DNA of 64,000 bases from Flavobacteriales bacterium. GTDB lineage: Bacteria; Bacteroidota; Bacteroidia; Flavobacteriales_D; Sanyastnellaceae. A program made the position numbers and the translations under genes. This document shows positions 8,716-16,631 of the stretch, in pieces. The notes under the pieces were generated by a model, which was not told where the DNA came from, did not search any database, and saw only the letters and a program-made list of their open reading frames with translations. The stretch is taken from assembly GCA_947466425.1 (NCBI GenBank), contig CANIBZ010000002.1:58840-122839 (forward strand), written 5' to 3'. Numbering within the stretch: position 1 is the first letter of the stretch; each line of letters opens with the position of its first letter.

Positions 8716-9300
8716 ATGGTAGAACGTGAAAAAGAAATCTTGTTACTTATTTCCGTTTCGAAGACGAGAAACAAAGGCTACGAGATGCTTATTACCGACT
8801 ACCAAAAGCCGTTATATTTTTTTATTCGTAGAATGTTGTTGAATCACGAAGACACCAACGATGTCTTGCAAGATACCTTTATTCGTGTGTTCAAAGGAAT
8901 AGATGGTTTTCGCGGCGAGAGTGCATTGGGAACGTGGTTGCACAGCATTGCATACAGAGAAGCGTTGGCACATATTCAAAGGAATAAACGCATGCTGAAG
9001 GGAGATTGGGATGAACAAATTTTAGAAAAGGTAAAGCAGCTGGAAGAAGATGTTCACTACACCGGCGATGAGATGCAAAGGCGCCTCCAAGCCATGGTTG
9101 CTGCGCTTCCGGAAAAACAACGCGCTGTTTTTATTATGAAGTATTACGAGGAAAAGAAGTATACAGAGATTGCGGAGATTACAGGCACAAGTGTAGGCGC
9201 TTTGAAAGCAAGCTTTCATCACGCTGTAGAAAAAATAAAACAAGACATTCAAAAGAATGAATGGAAAGTAGAATTGAATGAAAGACAAAATGAAGAATAA
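8716..9300 (+). CDS. ECF-subfamily RNA polymerase sigma factor (second module)
   Basis: 194 residues. Region 2 (YQKPLYFFIRRML, then NDVLQDTFIRVFKGIDGF and GTWLHSIAYREAL) and region 4 (LPEKQRAVFIMKYYEEKKY followed by IAEITGTSVGALKASFHHAV) are clear. It overlaps the next gene by 23 bp. With the membrane anti-sigma-like gene and the Spy-like periplasmic protein it forms an envelope-sensing cassette (8716-10304). Confidence 0.9.
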   Translation: MVEREKEILLLISVSKTRNKGYEMLITDYQKPLYFFIRRMLLNHEDTNDVLQDTFIRVFKGIDGFRGESALGTWLHSIAYREALAHIQRNKRMLKGDWDEQILEKVKQLEEDVHYTGDEMQRRLQAMVAALPEKQRAVFIMKYYEEKKYTEIAEITGTSVGALKASFHHAVEKIKQDIQKNEWKVELNERQNEE

Positions 9301-9799
9301 CGAGTGGAATATTCCTTCCGATTATTTCGAAAAAAATAAAAAAGCACTTATGCCCGTTCGGAAATTTCCAACAGGAAAATGGTTGCTGGCTTTGGCTGCG
9401 GCATGCGTTATTGGTGTTGGTTTATTTATGTTGAAGAGCAAAGATCAAAACCAAGAGATCGCGAGGGTGGAACAGGAGAATGAGAAACAGAATGAGAATA
9501 TGGTTAAGAGAGGGGAAGAGGGGGTAAGAGAAGGGAAGAATGGGGAAGATGTAGGGGCGAAAAATCTTTCGCCCGAGGGAAGAGAAGGGAAGATAGACAA
9601 TGAGAAACAGAATGAGAATGGGAATGAGAGTTTGGTTAAGAGAGGGGAAGAAAAAGTAAGAGAGGGGAAGAATGAGAAATACATAGGGGCGAAAAATCTT
9701 TCGCCTGGAATTTCAGAGGGATTGAAAGAAATTCCGAGAGAAGAGTTGGTAGCGTATTTATTAGAAGAAGATTCAGATTTAATAGAAAACATAGATTAA
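9278..9799 (+). CDS. Probable anti-sigma factor with a repeat-derived region
   Basis: 173 residues; short cytoplasmic N-terminus, one membrane segment (about 34-52), then a periplasmic part. Start is the ATG at 9278 or 9290; both overlap the sigma gene. Residues ~65-150 are two copies of a ~40-residue low-complexity unit (starting NEKQNEN and containing VKRGEE, VREGK, GAKNLSP), encoded by a 120-bp direct duplication. The DNA of these units looks like the polypurine tracts and hairpins found between genes elsewhere in the window, so this stretch was probably captured from a repeat. The C-terminus (EIPREELVAYLLEEDSDLIE) is unlike the repeat and probably the original end. Function inferred from topology and sigma-factor coupling. 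Confidence 0.65.
   Translation: MKDKMKNNEWNIPSDYFEKNKKALMPVRKFPTGKWLLALAAACVIGVGLFMLKSKDQNQEIARVEQENEKQNENMVKRGEEGVREGKNGEDVGAKNLSPEGREGKIDNEKQNENGNESLVKRGEEKVREGKNEKYIGAKNLSPGISEGLKEIPREELVAYLLEEDSDLIENID
9481..9720 (+). repeat. 120-bp tandem duplication inside the anti-sigma-like gene
   Basis: The same TGAGAAACAGAATGAGAAT opens at 9481 and at 9601, exactly 120 bp (40 codons) apart. Each copy contains a polypurine block of GGTTAAGAGAGGGGAAGA type and a hairpin: GGGCGAAA-AATC-TTTCGCCC (9555-9574) and GGCGAAA-AATC-TTTCGCC (9688-9705). The period keeps the reading frame. Confidence 0.85.
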
Positions 9800-9806
9800 C
9801 AAGACA

Positions 9807-10304
9807 ATGAAAAAGACAATGATTCTTTTACTGTGCCTTTGCACATTGGGCGCTTATGCACAACCCGATCGCGACGAACCGAAGCGAAGCGAAAAAGTAG
9901 AAGCTTTGAAGCGCGCCTACATTACAAGCGAACTAGCCTTAACTCCTGTTGAAGCTGAAAAGTTTTGGCCGGTTTACAATGCGCATGAAGAAACACAAAA
10001 GACCCATCGCAAGGAATTGAAGAAAGTTATGGAGAAGATGGATGCCGTTGGTGAAAATCAAAAGGCATTCGAGTCTTTGAACAACGAAATCTCTGCGCTT
10101 CGTGTCAAAGAGGTGGAAGAAGATTCGAACTTCATGATTGCCTGCAGTAAGGTGATTGGCGTGCAAAAAACGGCGAAGCTTCCTGCCATGGAAAAAGAGT
10201 TTCATAAAATCTTATTGGAAGAAGTTGGAAGAAAAGGCGGACACCCAGGTCCTCCTCCAGGCGGAAGACCACCACACGGCCCGAGACATAGGTCAATTGA
10301 CTAA
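9807..10304 (+). CDS. Spy/CpxP-like periplasmic protein
   Basis: 165 residues with a signal peptide (1-18, ending AYAQ). The mature part is almost all helical and charged, with an ELALTPVEAEKFWPVYNAHEE motif typical of the Bacteroidota proteins annotated as periplasmic heavy-metal or stress sensors of the Spy/CpxP fold. It ends in a Gly/Pro/His-rich tail (GGHPGPPPGGRPPHGP) that could bind metal. It lies 8 bp after the anti-sigma-like gene, so the three genes form one operon; a sensor or chaperone role in an envelope-stress circuit is inferred from this. Confidence 0.7.
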   Translation: MKKTMILLLCLCTLGAYAQPDRDEPKRSEKVEALKRAYITSELALTPVEAEKFWPVYNAHEETQKTHRKELKKVMEKMDAVGENQKAFESLNNEISALRVKEVEEDSNFMIACSKVIGVQKTAKLPAMEKEFHKILLEEVGRKGGHPGPPPGGRPPHGPRHRSID

Positions 10305-10311
10305 TTCGTAT

Positions 10312-10319
10312 TAAATTCG
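10312..10319 (+). promoter_or_regulatory. Promoter -7 element adjoining the SRPBCC start codon
   Basis: TAAATTCG ends 4 nt before the ATG at 10324. It fits TAnnTT(T/C)G; if used, the transcript would start at or next to the ATG. No TTG at the right distance upstream. Confidence 0.35.
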
Positions 10320-10323
10320 CGGA

Positions 10324-10881
10324 ATGAAAAAATTCTTGAAAATTTCCGGGATAATCATTGGGTCATTGATTCTCCTATACGTCGTTGCTTGTCTTGCTGG
10401 ACCAAGCGAATTGAAAGCAACACGCTCAATCACAATCAACGCTCCAGCAAGTGAAGTATTTGTTCAAGTAGGAGATTTCAGCAATTGGCCAAAGTGGAGT
10501 ATGTGGAGTCAGCGCGATCAAAACATGCAAAGCACATTTGAAGGAGATCCCATGATGGTGCATCACAAATGGACTTGGAAAAGCACGGAAGGAAATGGTA
10601 CACAGGAAATTACTTCTGTGATATTAAATGAAGAAATAAAATCGGACCTTATTTTCGAAGGTTTTGAAGATGCGAACAAAAGCACATTTACGTTCAAAGA
10701 ATCTGGTTCTACTGAAGAAAATGATGTTCCTTGTGCGAACTGTTCAACCGAGGTTTCATGGACAATGGATTTTGGAAAGATCCCCTTCCCATTTCGTGGT
10801 ATGATGCTTCTGTTTCAAGGGAGCGTCATCAGCGATTTTGAGCAAGGGTTGGCCAACTTGAAAAAAAAATGCGAAGAATGA
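10324..10881 (+). CDS. SRPBCC-family (START-like) membrane-anchored protein
   Basis: 185 residues: a signal-anchor helix (about 5-24), then a START/Bet v 1-like domain beginning RSITINAPASEVFVQVGDFSNWPKWS, the usual opening of polyketide cyclase/SRPBCC proteins. These bind hydrophobic ligands; the ligand here is unknown. Two cysteines in a C-A-N-C motif (about residues 138-141) lie in a loop. Follows the Spy-like gene by 19 bp and may be read from the same message or from its own start-proximal promoter. Confidence 0.75.
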   Translation: MKKFLKISGIIIGSLILLYVVACLAGPSELKATRSITINAPASEVFVQVGDFSNWPKWSMWSQRDQNMQSTFEGDPMMVHHKWTWKSTEGNGTQEITSVILNEEIKSDLIFEGFEDANKSTFTFKESGSTEENDVPCANCSTEVSWTMDFGKIPFPFRGMMLLFQGSVISDFEQGLANLKKKCEE

Positions 10882-10943
10882 TATAAGTAAGCAATCATTT
10901 GAGTTTTTGTTGAGTTATATTCGTGCTCCTTAACAAAACTTTT

Positions 10944-13900
10944 ATGAAAGCGAAATTTATTCTTTTTGGAATCTTAACTATTTCTGTTTTTTTCGGAAAC
11001 GCACAAGAACATTCTGTAGCTAGACAATGGAATGAGGTCGTTATTCAAGCCATTCGTAACGACAAGGCAAGACCGCCGATTCACGCACGAAATCTTTTTC
11101 ACATCAGTGCCGCCATGCATGATGCTTGGGCCTTGTATGATGATACAGCCAAGACATATTTAATTGGACAAGTGGTGAATGGCTTTTCTTCTCCGTACAA
11201 TGGAATTCAAACACCGACGAATATTCAATACGCTCAGGAAACAGCCATTACTTACGCCACCTATCGCTTATTAATTAATCGCTACCAATATTCACCTAAC
11301 TGGTCGAACACTTTAACCATGGCGAATTTTGTGATGCTGGGATTAGGATATAGCACCGCTGTTACCTCAAGCGATTATAGCGATGGAGACCCGGCGAAAT
11401 TGGGTAACTACATTGCCGAACAATACATTGCTTACGGTAATCAAGACGGTTCGAATCAAGCAGGGAATTATTCAAACCTTTATTACACACCAATTAATGC
11501 GGCGTTATTGCCGGTCTTCTCTGGTAATCCGAATCTAACAAACATCAACCGTTGGCAGCCGCTTAACTTGGCGAATTTCGTGGATCAAAACGGATTTCCA
11601 GGGTTGCCTACTCCGGCGGCTATTTCTCCTGAATGGGGAAATGTAAAGCCTTTCAGTTTAACACAAGCGGATAAGACTGTTTACTATCGCGATGGTAATA
11701 TGTGGAATGTTTACAAAGATCCTGGAGCAGCACCACAATTCAATGCAGGGGATACTTCTGCACTTCACAATCCTTTCGTTTGGGGAAATGTTCTCGTTGG
11801 GACCTGGTCTTCGCATCTTTCTTCAAACGATCCTACAATGTTAGATATCTCTCCACTAACCGTCGGAAATGTTCAAGAACTGCCAGCCACGGTGGAAGAT
11901 TATCCGAGTTTCTATAATTTATTGGAGGGTGGAGACAATGGAATTGGTCACTCTTTGAACCCAATTACAGGACAACCTTACACTCCGCAATTGGTGAAAC
12001 GAGGTGATTTTACGCGTGTTTTAGCTGAGTTCTGGGCAGATGGTCCGAGCAGTGAGACGCCTCCTGGACATTGGTTTTCAATTTTGAATTATGTAAATGA
12101 CCATCCATTATTCGTGAAAAAATGGCGTGGGCAAGGTGAAATATTGAACGACTTGGAATGGGATGTTCGCGCTTATTTTGCTTTGGGCGGTGCCATGCAC
12201 GATGCAGCCATTTGCGCTTGGGGAATTAAAGGATATTATGACGGAAGTCGACCTATTTCAGTGATTCGTAAAATGGCGGAAAATGGACAGTCTTCCAATC
12301 CCACTTTGCCAAATTACCATTACCAAGGATTGCCTTTGATTGCGAATTATATAGAATTGGTTCAACCGGCAGATACCCTAAACGGATTTATGTCTGGAGA
12401 TATTAATCAAGTAAAAATTCGCGCTTGGAAAGGTCCAAACTACATAGCGAATCCACTTGTGAATGAGGCCGGCGTAGATTGGATTCTTGCAAAAAACTGG
12501 TGGCCTTACCAACGTCCTACATTCGTAACTCCTCCATTTCCGGGTTATGTTAGTGGACATTCGACCTATTCAAGAACTGCCGCAGAGGTTATGACCGGCA
12601 TTACAGGGACTCCCTATTTCCCGGGTGGAATGGGCGAGTTTCACGCAACGCAAAATCAGTATTTGGTTTTTGAAGAAGGTCCTTCAACAGATATCACTCT
12701 GCAGTGGGCAACGTACACAGATGCTTCTGACCAATGCTCGCTTTCCCGCATTTGGGGTGGTATTCATGCAACATTCGATGATATTCCTGGTAGAAAAATA
12801 GGAATGGAATTGGGGCCTCAGGCAGTTGAATTTGCAGATAACATTCAAACCGCTGTTGTTCCTCATGTGGTGAGTGTTACTTTTTCAGATCCTGTTATTT
12901 CTTCTTCAGATATTGGAAATACCGTTAGTGCGTTATTCAATTTCAACAGACCCATGTCAAGTGGAGCGCTTCCTATTGTGACTTTTGTTTCTACCGATTT
13001 AATTGCCCTAGGTGTTCTTTCACAAACCAATGCATTTTGGTTGAACGACACCGCTTTTGTAGTTGAATACCAAGTGGCTCAGGCCACACAACCCTATAGT
13101 GGAATTGATTTCAGAGTAGTGGGTGGAAAGGGTATTGATGGATGTTTTGCAAGAGCGTATGTGGGAGGTAGCTGGAAAGTAGACATGGTTCGTCCGGAAG
13201 TAACGGCGTGTATTGCAGCAGACATGTGGATTACAGATGCTAATGCGGCTTCTGGAACATCTGAAGTTACAGTTTATTTCAACAAGGCAATGGACGTGAA
13301 TTCACCAGCTATATTGTTGTACACCAATCAAGTTCCTGCGGGTGTTTCTCAGAATACATCAGCCGGATATTGGAGCAACGCGAGCACTTACCACGCGGTA
13401 TTCAATGTCTCAGATTTCAATGAAGAGTGGATGAATGTTAATTTACATTGCTTAACAGCCATTGATTTAGCAGGAAACCTTCAAGTGGAAGATACGCTGT
13501 TGAATGTGTTGAATATTGATACGCGCAATCCTGCGGTGAATGTTGTTTCTACGAATGCTGTATTGACTGATGCAACTGCGGGTCAGACCTTTCAATTGAC
13601 TTTCACTTTTGAGGAAGACATGAATGTTAGTGAGACACCAGTAGTGACTTTCGTTGAAGGAGATCCTTTATTGAATTCAATCAGTTTGCTTTCTTCTACT
13701 TGGAATTCAGCGACTGAATTTGTTGTTGAATATTTGGAAAACGATGGACAAGAGTTGTTCCCTGCGTTAACTCCAACCATTAACGCACACGATATTCACG
13801 GCAACGTTGCAGTGGTTGTTGAATCGAATGTATTCATGATCGATACCGAGAACCCGACGGTTGCTCAAATTATTCCTTCGACTAATTTATATCAAGGACT

Positions 13901-14429
13901 AACTTCCGACTTCTACATTGATGTAGTTTACAGCGAGGCAATGACAGCCTCTTCAGCGCCAACGTTAACGTTCGCCGATCCTTTTGTTTTGGACTATTTC
14001 ACATTAACCGGAGCAACCTGGATTGACGCCGTGACTTACAGATTCACTTACACATTAACCCTTCTTGATGCCCCATTCACAAGTTTGAACTTAGTAGTGA
14101 ACTTGGCTGGCGGTCTTGATGCTTTGGGTAATCCGTTTGCAACTTCAGATTTTGTAGATGTAATTGGAATTGATATCATTGGAAGTGTTAGCGAGTCTGC
14201 ATTGAACTCTGTTCACGTCTTCCCGAATCCATCTTCTGATGTGGTTATTGTTGAAGGAATTCATTCCATGTTGAACTTAACCGTGCGCGACGAAGTAGGA
14301 AGAATCATTCACGCTGGAAAATCGGCTAGTCGCATTGAACTAAATGTTTCAAACTGGGCAAGTGGAATCTACTTGATGGAATTCAATGATGGGAAGGGTT
14401 TGAAGCAGGTACGCTTCGTTAAGAAGTAA
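10944..14429 (+). CDS. T9SS-secreted vanadium-haloperoxidase-like (PAP2 superfamily) protein
   Basis: 1161 residues from the ATG at 10944 (a GTG at 10923 is rejected: the ATG begins a proper signal peptide ending GNAQ, and TATATTCG at 10916-10923 overlaps the GTG). Residues ~25-640 resemble bacterial vanadium-dependent haloperoxidase/acid phosphatase proteins: HISAAMHDAWALYD, GAMHDAAICAWGIKGYYDGSRP, YVSGHSTYSRTAAEV, and LSRIWGGIHATFDD, which supply the Ser-Gly-His and Arg/His of the vanadate or phosphate site. Three to four Ig-like domains of ~110 residues follow (each with a VxVTFSxP/M strand), and the end is a type A T9SS sorting domain (VFPNPSSDVV to LKQVRFVKK). Halide oxidation is not proven by sequence. 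Confidence 0.8.
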   Translation: MKAKFILFGILTISVFFGNAQEHSVARQWNEVVIQAIRNDKARPPIHARNLFHISAAMHDAWALYDDTAKTYLIGQVVNGFSSPYNGIQTPTNIQYAQETAITYATYRLLINRYQYSPNWSNTLTMANFVMLGLGYSTAVTSSDYSDGDPAKLGNYIAEQYIAYGNQDGSNQAGNYSNLYYTPINAALLPVFSGNPNLTNINRWQPLNLANFVDQNGFPGLPTPAAISPEWGNVKPFSLTQADKTVYYRDGNMWNVYKDPGAAPQFNAGDTSALHNPFVWGNVLVGTWSSHLSSNDPTMLDISPLTVGNVQELPATVEDYPSFYNLLEGGDNGIGHSLNPITGQPYTPQLVKRGDFTRVLAEFWADGPSSETPPGHWFSILNYVNDHPLFVKKWRGQGEILNDLEWDVRAYFALGGAMHDAAICAWGIKGYYDGSRPISVIRKMAENGQSSNPTLPNYHYQGLPLIANYIELVQPADTLNGFMSGDINQVKIRAWKGPNYIANPLVNEAGVDWILAKNWWPYQRPTFVTPPFPGYVSGHSTYSRTAAEVMTGITGTPYFPGGMGEFHATQNQYLVFEEGPSTDITLQWATYTDASDQCSLSRIWGGIHATFDDIPGRKIGMELGPQAVEFADNIQTAVVPHVVSVTFSDPVISSSDIGNTVSALFNFNRPMSSGALPIVTFVSTDLIALGVLSQTNAFWLNDTAFVVEYQVAQATQPYSGIDFRVVGGKGIDGCFARAYVGGSWKVDMVRPEVTACIAADMWITDANAASGTSEVTVYFNKAMDVNSPAILLYTNQVPAGVSQNTSAGYWSNASTYHAVFNVSDFNEEWMNVNLHCLTAIDLAGNLQVEDTLLNVLNIDTRNPAVNVVSTNAVLTDATAGQTFQLTFTFEEDMNVSETPVVTFVEGDPLLNSISLLSSTWNSATEFVVEYLENDGQELFPALTPTINAHDIHGNVAVVVESNVFMIDTENPTVAQIIPSTNLYQGLTSDFYIDVVYSEAMTASSAPTLTFADPFVLDYFTLTGATWIDAVTYRFTYTLTLLDAPFTSLNLVVNLAGGLDALGNPFATSDFVDVIGIDIIGSVSESALNSVHVFPNPSSDVVIVEGIHSMLNLTVRDEVGRIIHAGKSASRIELNVSNWASGIYLMEFNDGKGLKQVRFVKK

Positions 14430-14437
14430 TAATATTT

Positions 14438-14486
14438 AAGATCAATTCGCAGGCGAATCAGTTCGCTTTGCGAATTGATCTTTTTT
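14438..14486 (+). terminator. Long hairpin terminator embedded in the 3' end of phoH
   Basis: AAGATCAATTCGCA (14438-14451) pairs perfectly with TGCGAATTGATCTT (14469-14482); inside, GCGAA (14453-14457) pairs with TTCGC (14462-14466) around TCAG, giving a ~20-bp stem. Six T follow (14481-14486). It terminates the haloperoxidase-like gene, yet nearly all of it lies inside the last codons of the convergent phoH gene. Confidence 0.85.
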
Positions 14487-15452
14487 AATTTGTGCCTCGG
14501 CTTCCATTTTCTCGAACGCAGATATTACGCGCTTCACTAACGGATGACGAATAACATCGCTACCTGTAAGTTCAATAATACCAATGCCTTCAACACCGCG
14601 AAGCAACTCAACGCTGCGCATGAGTCCGCTAGGTTGATTGCGAGGTAAGTCAATTTGCGTTGAGTCGCCAGTGATGACAAATTTCGCTTGTGCTCCCATA
14701 CGCGTAAGGAACATCTTCATTTGAGTAACAGTGGCGTTCTGCGCTTCATCGAGTATCACGAATGCTTTGTCAAGCGTACGTCCACGCATGAAAGCAAGTG
14801 GAGCAATTTCAATCACGCCCTTTTCCATATACTCAGCTAACTTATCGTAAGGAATCATATCCATAAGCGCATCATACAACGGCTGCAAATACGGATCGAG
14901 TTTCTCTTTTAAATCGCCTGGAAGGAATCCAAGGTTTTCGCCGGCTTCAACTGCCGGACGGGTTAACACAATGCGTCGAACTTCTTTGTCCTTCAATGCC
15001 TTTACTGCAAGAGCTACAGCGGTGTAGGTTTTTCCACTTCCAGCTGGTCCAATGGCGAAGAGCATATCGTTTTTCGACATGAGTTCGACCATTATTTTTT
15101 GATTGGGTGTTCGGGCTGTGATTTTATTTCCACCCGGACCAAAAACTAAAACATCTCCATTCGCTTTTTGAATATCTGGAACATCCACTTCTCCCAATGC
15201 GATGCGCTCCAATTGCTGAAGCGTTATGCTGTGGTACTTATCTATGTGCCAAAAAATAAGCGTTAAGAAATCGTCTAATCGCTGAAGCTCATCGTCGCTT
15301 CCAACAGCCTTAAGCATGTTGCCGCGAGTCATAATTTTCAACTTAGGAAATTTCGATTGAACGAACTTGAATTTAACATTGTTCGGACCGAAGAATTCAA
15401 TAGGATCTATTGAAGGAAGGAAGAGTTCTTTTTCTGCCAATTTTTTGCACAA
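14442..15452 (-). CDS. phoH: PhoH-like ATPase
   Basis: 336 residues. Walker A (AIGPAGSGKTYTAVALA), Walker B (VILDEAQNA) and the PhoH signature region (TRPAVEAGENLGFLPGDLKEK) are intact; an N-terminal KH-like part precedes them, as in cytoplasmic PhoH/YbeZ ATPases that associate with ribosome and rRNA processing. There is no ATG near the start: the frame offers TTG at 15452 or TTG at 15440 (giving MAEKELFLPSIDPIEFFG, which fits relatives better). TATTTTCG lies just upstream on the minus strand. ybeY, its usual partner elsewhere, is not adjacent. Confidence 0.92.
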   Translation of the reverse strand: MCKKLAEKELFLPSIDPIEFFGPNNVKFKFVQSKFPKLKIMTRGNMLKAVGSDDELQRLDDFLTLIFWHIDKYHSITLQQLERIALGEVDVPDIQKANGDVLVFGPGGNKITARTPNQKIMVELMSKNDMLFAIGPAGSGKTYTAVALAVKALKDKEVRRIVLTRPAVEAGENLGFLPGDLKEKLDPYLQPLYDALMDMIPYDKLAEYMEKGVIEIAPLAFMRGRTLDKAFVILDEAQNATVTQMKMFLTRMGAQAKFVITGDSTQIDLPRNQPSGLMRSVELLRGVEGIGIIELTGSDVIRHPLVKRVISAFEKMEAEAQIKKDQFAKRTDSPAN

Positions 15453-15532
15453 TTAATTGTGTCGAAAATAATGGAAATTACTGTTGAACACCTTTAATTT
15501 TCAATGAAATTTGTTATTACTCTATATTATCC

Positions 15533-16351
15533 ATGTCAATCGTTGCGCTTATATCAGATCTCGGAACCAAAGATCATTATGTTTCTTTGGTGAAAGCCGC
15601 GCTGTTGAACAACAATCCGACGATCATTCCCGTAGACATTTCGCATGAAGTAGGAACTGGAGAAATTGGTGAAGCAGCGTTCCTTTTTCGAAGTGTATGG
15701 AACAGTTTTCCCTTTGGAACTGTATTCCTGAACGGAATAAGCAGTTATAAAAACAGTACGAAAGAACATATTATTATCGAATATCAAGACCGCTTTTTAA
15801 TCACAGCAGACAATGCCGTTTTCTCGCTAATGTTTCCGGAATTAAATTCAGAAGATGTAAGAATTTATTTGTTGAAGTTGGAAGGTATAGATGACAAGCG
15901 TTTTCCAATGTCGGGTGTTTTTGCTACTGCCGCCGCACGGATTACGCAAGGTGAATTTCCTGATCAATGGTGCGAAAGTGTGGAAGACATTTCCAGAGTC
16001 AAAGGATTAGAGCCCTACATGAATGGACAAGACCTTATTACTCAAGTCATCTACATTGATCATTTTGGAAATTTGTATTTCAATTTAACGAAGAAATTAT
16101 TCGATGAAATTGGAAAGGGAAGAAGCTTTGCCATTCCTGTGAGATCACAAACGACAATCAATAAGTTTCACGAACGCTTTGTAGATGTTGAGGTTGGGAA
16201 TGAAGTGGCCTTTTGGGGACAAAACGATTACTTGGTTATTTCAATGAATCGCGAAGGAGGAGGAGACAGAGCAGGGACATTCAATCGATTAATGAATTTG
16301 GATTTAGGCGACTCATTAACAATATCTTTTCATGGTGACGCGAATCGTTAA
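15533..16351 (+). CDS. SAM hydrolase/SAM-dependent halogenase family (DUF62)
   Basis: 272 residues. Starts ALISDLGTKDHYVSLVKAAL, the conserved first motif of S-adenosyl-L-methionine hydroxide adenosyltransferases, and contains the second-domain motif VIYIDHFGNLYFNLT. Family members hydrolyse SAM to adenosine and methionine; related chlorinases and fluorinases use halide instead, but these have specific halide-pocket changes I cannot verify here. Divergent from phoH and overlapping the next gene by 20 bp, so it heads a three-gene operon with the monooxygenase-fold protein and moeA. Confidence 0.88.
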   Translation: MSIVALISDLGTKDHYVSLVKAALLNNNPTIIPVDISHEVGTGEIGEAAFLFRSVWNSFPFGTVFLNGISSYKNSTKEHIIIEYQDRFLITADNAVFSLMFPELNSEDVRIYLLKLEGIDDKRFPMSGVFATAAARITQGEFPDQWCESVEDISRVKGLEPYMNGQDLITQVIYIDHFGNLYFNLTKKLFDEIGKGRSFAIPVRSQTTINKFHERFVDVEVGNEVAFWGQNDYLVISMNREGGGDRAGTFNRLMNLDLGDSLTISFHGDANR

Positions 16352-16631
16352 AATGTCATTCGATAAAAAGAATGCTGAACAGTTCCTTGAAATTTTCAAT
16401 GAACACCGCAATCTAATTCGCGCTGCAGAAGGATGCACATATTTGGAACTGTGGCAAACGGAAGAAGAACATTCAACGCTCTTTTTCACCCACAGCAAAT
16501 GGGATAGTGAAGAGCATTTGAATAACTATAGAAACAGCGATATTTTCAAAATCGTTTGGCCGAAAACAAAAGCATTGTTCAATGCAGCGCCGCAGGCCTG
16601 GACAGTCAACAGTCTTGTAACCCTTCCGTAA
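16332..16631 (+). CDS. Antibiotic-biosynthesis-monooxygenase (ABM) fold protein
   Basis: 99 residues, a single ferredoxin-like ABM domain: VTRIVKMSFDKKNAEQFLEIF, the EGCTYLELWQ strand and the SKWDSEEHLNNYR motif. Such small dimeric proteins include heme-degrading enzymes and quinol monooxygenases, but many have unknown roles; the Asn/Trp/His set of IsdG-type heme oxygenases is not obviously present. It overlaps the SAM hydrolase gene by 20 bp and moeA by one base (TAATG), so translation is coupled on both sides. Confidence 0.82.
   Translation: MVTRIVKMSFDKKNAEQFLEIFNEHRNLIRAAEGCTYLELWQTEEEHSTLFFTHSKWDSEEHLNNYRNSDIFKIVWPKTKALFNAAPQAWTVNSLVTLP

Noticed and set aside
10923..10943. GTG start for the haloperoxidase-like gene
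   Set aside because: The seven extra residues precede a complete signal peptide, and the GTG overlaps a TATATTCG promoter-like box.
15533..16351. Fluorinase or chlorinase
   Set aside because: The general family is clear, but halide-specific loop residues cannot be confirmed by eye; SAM hydrolase is the safer call.
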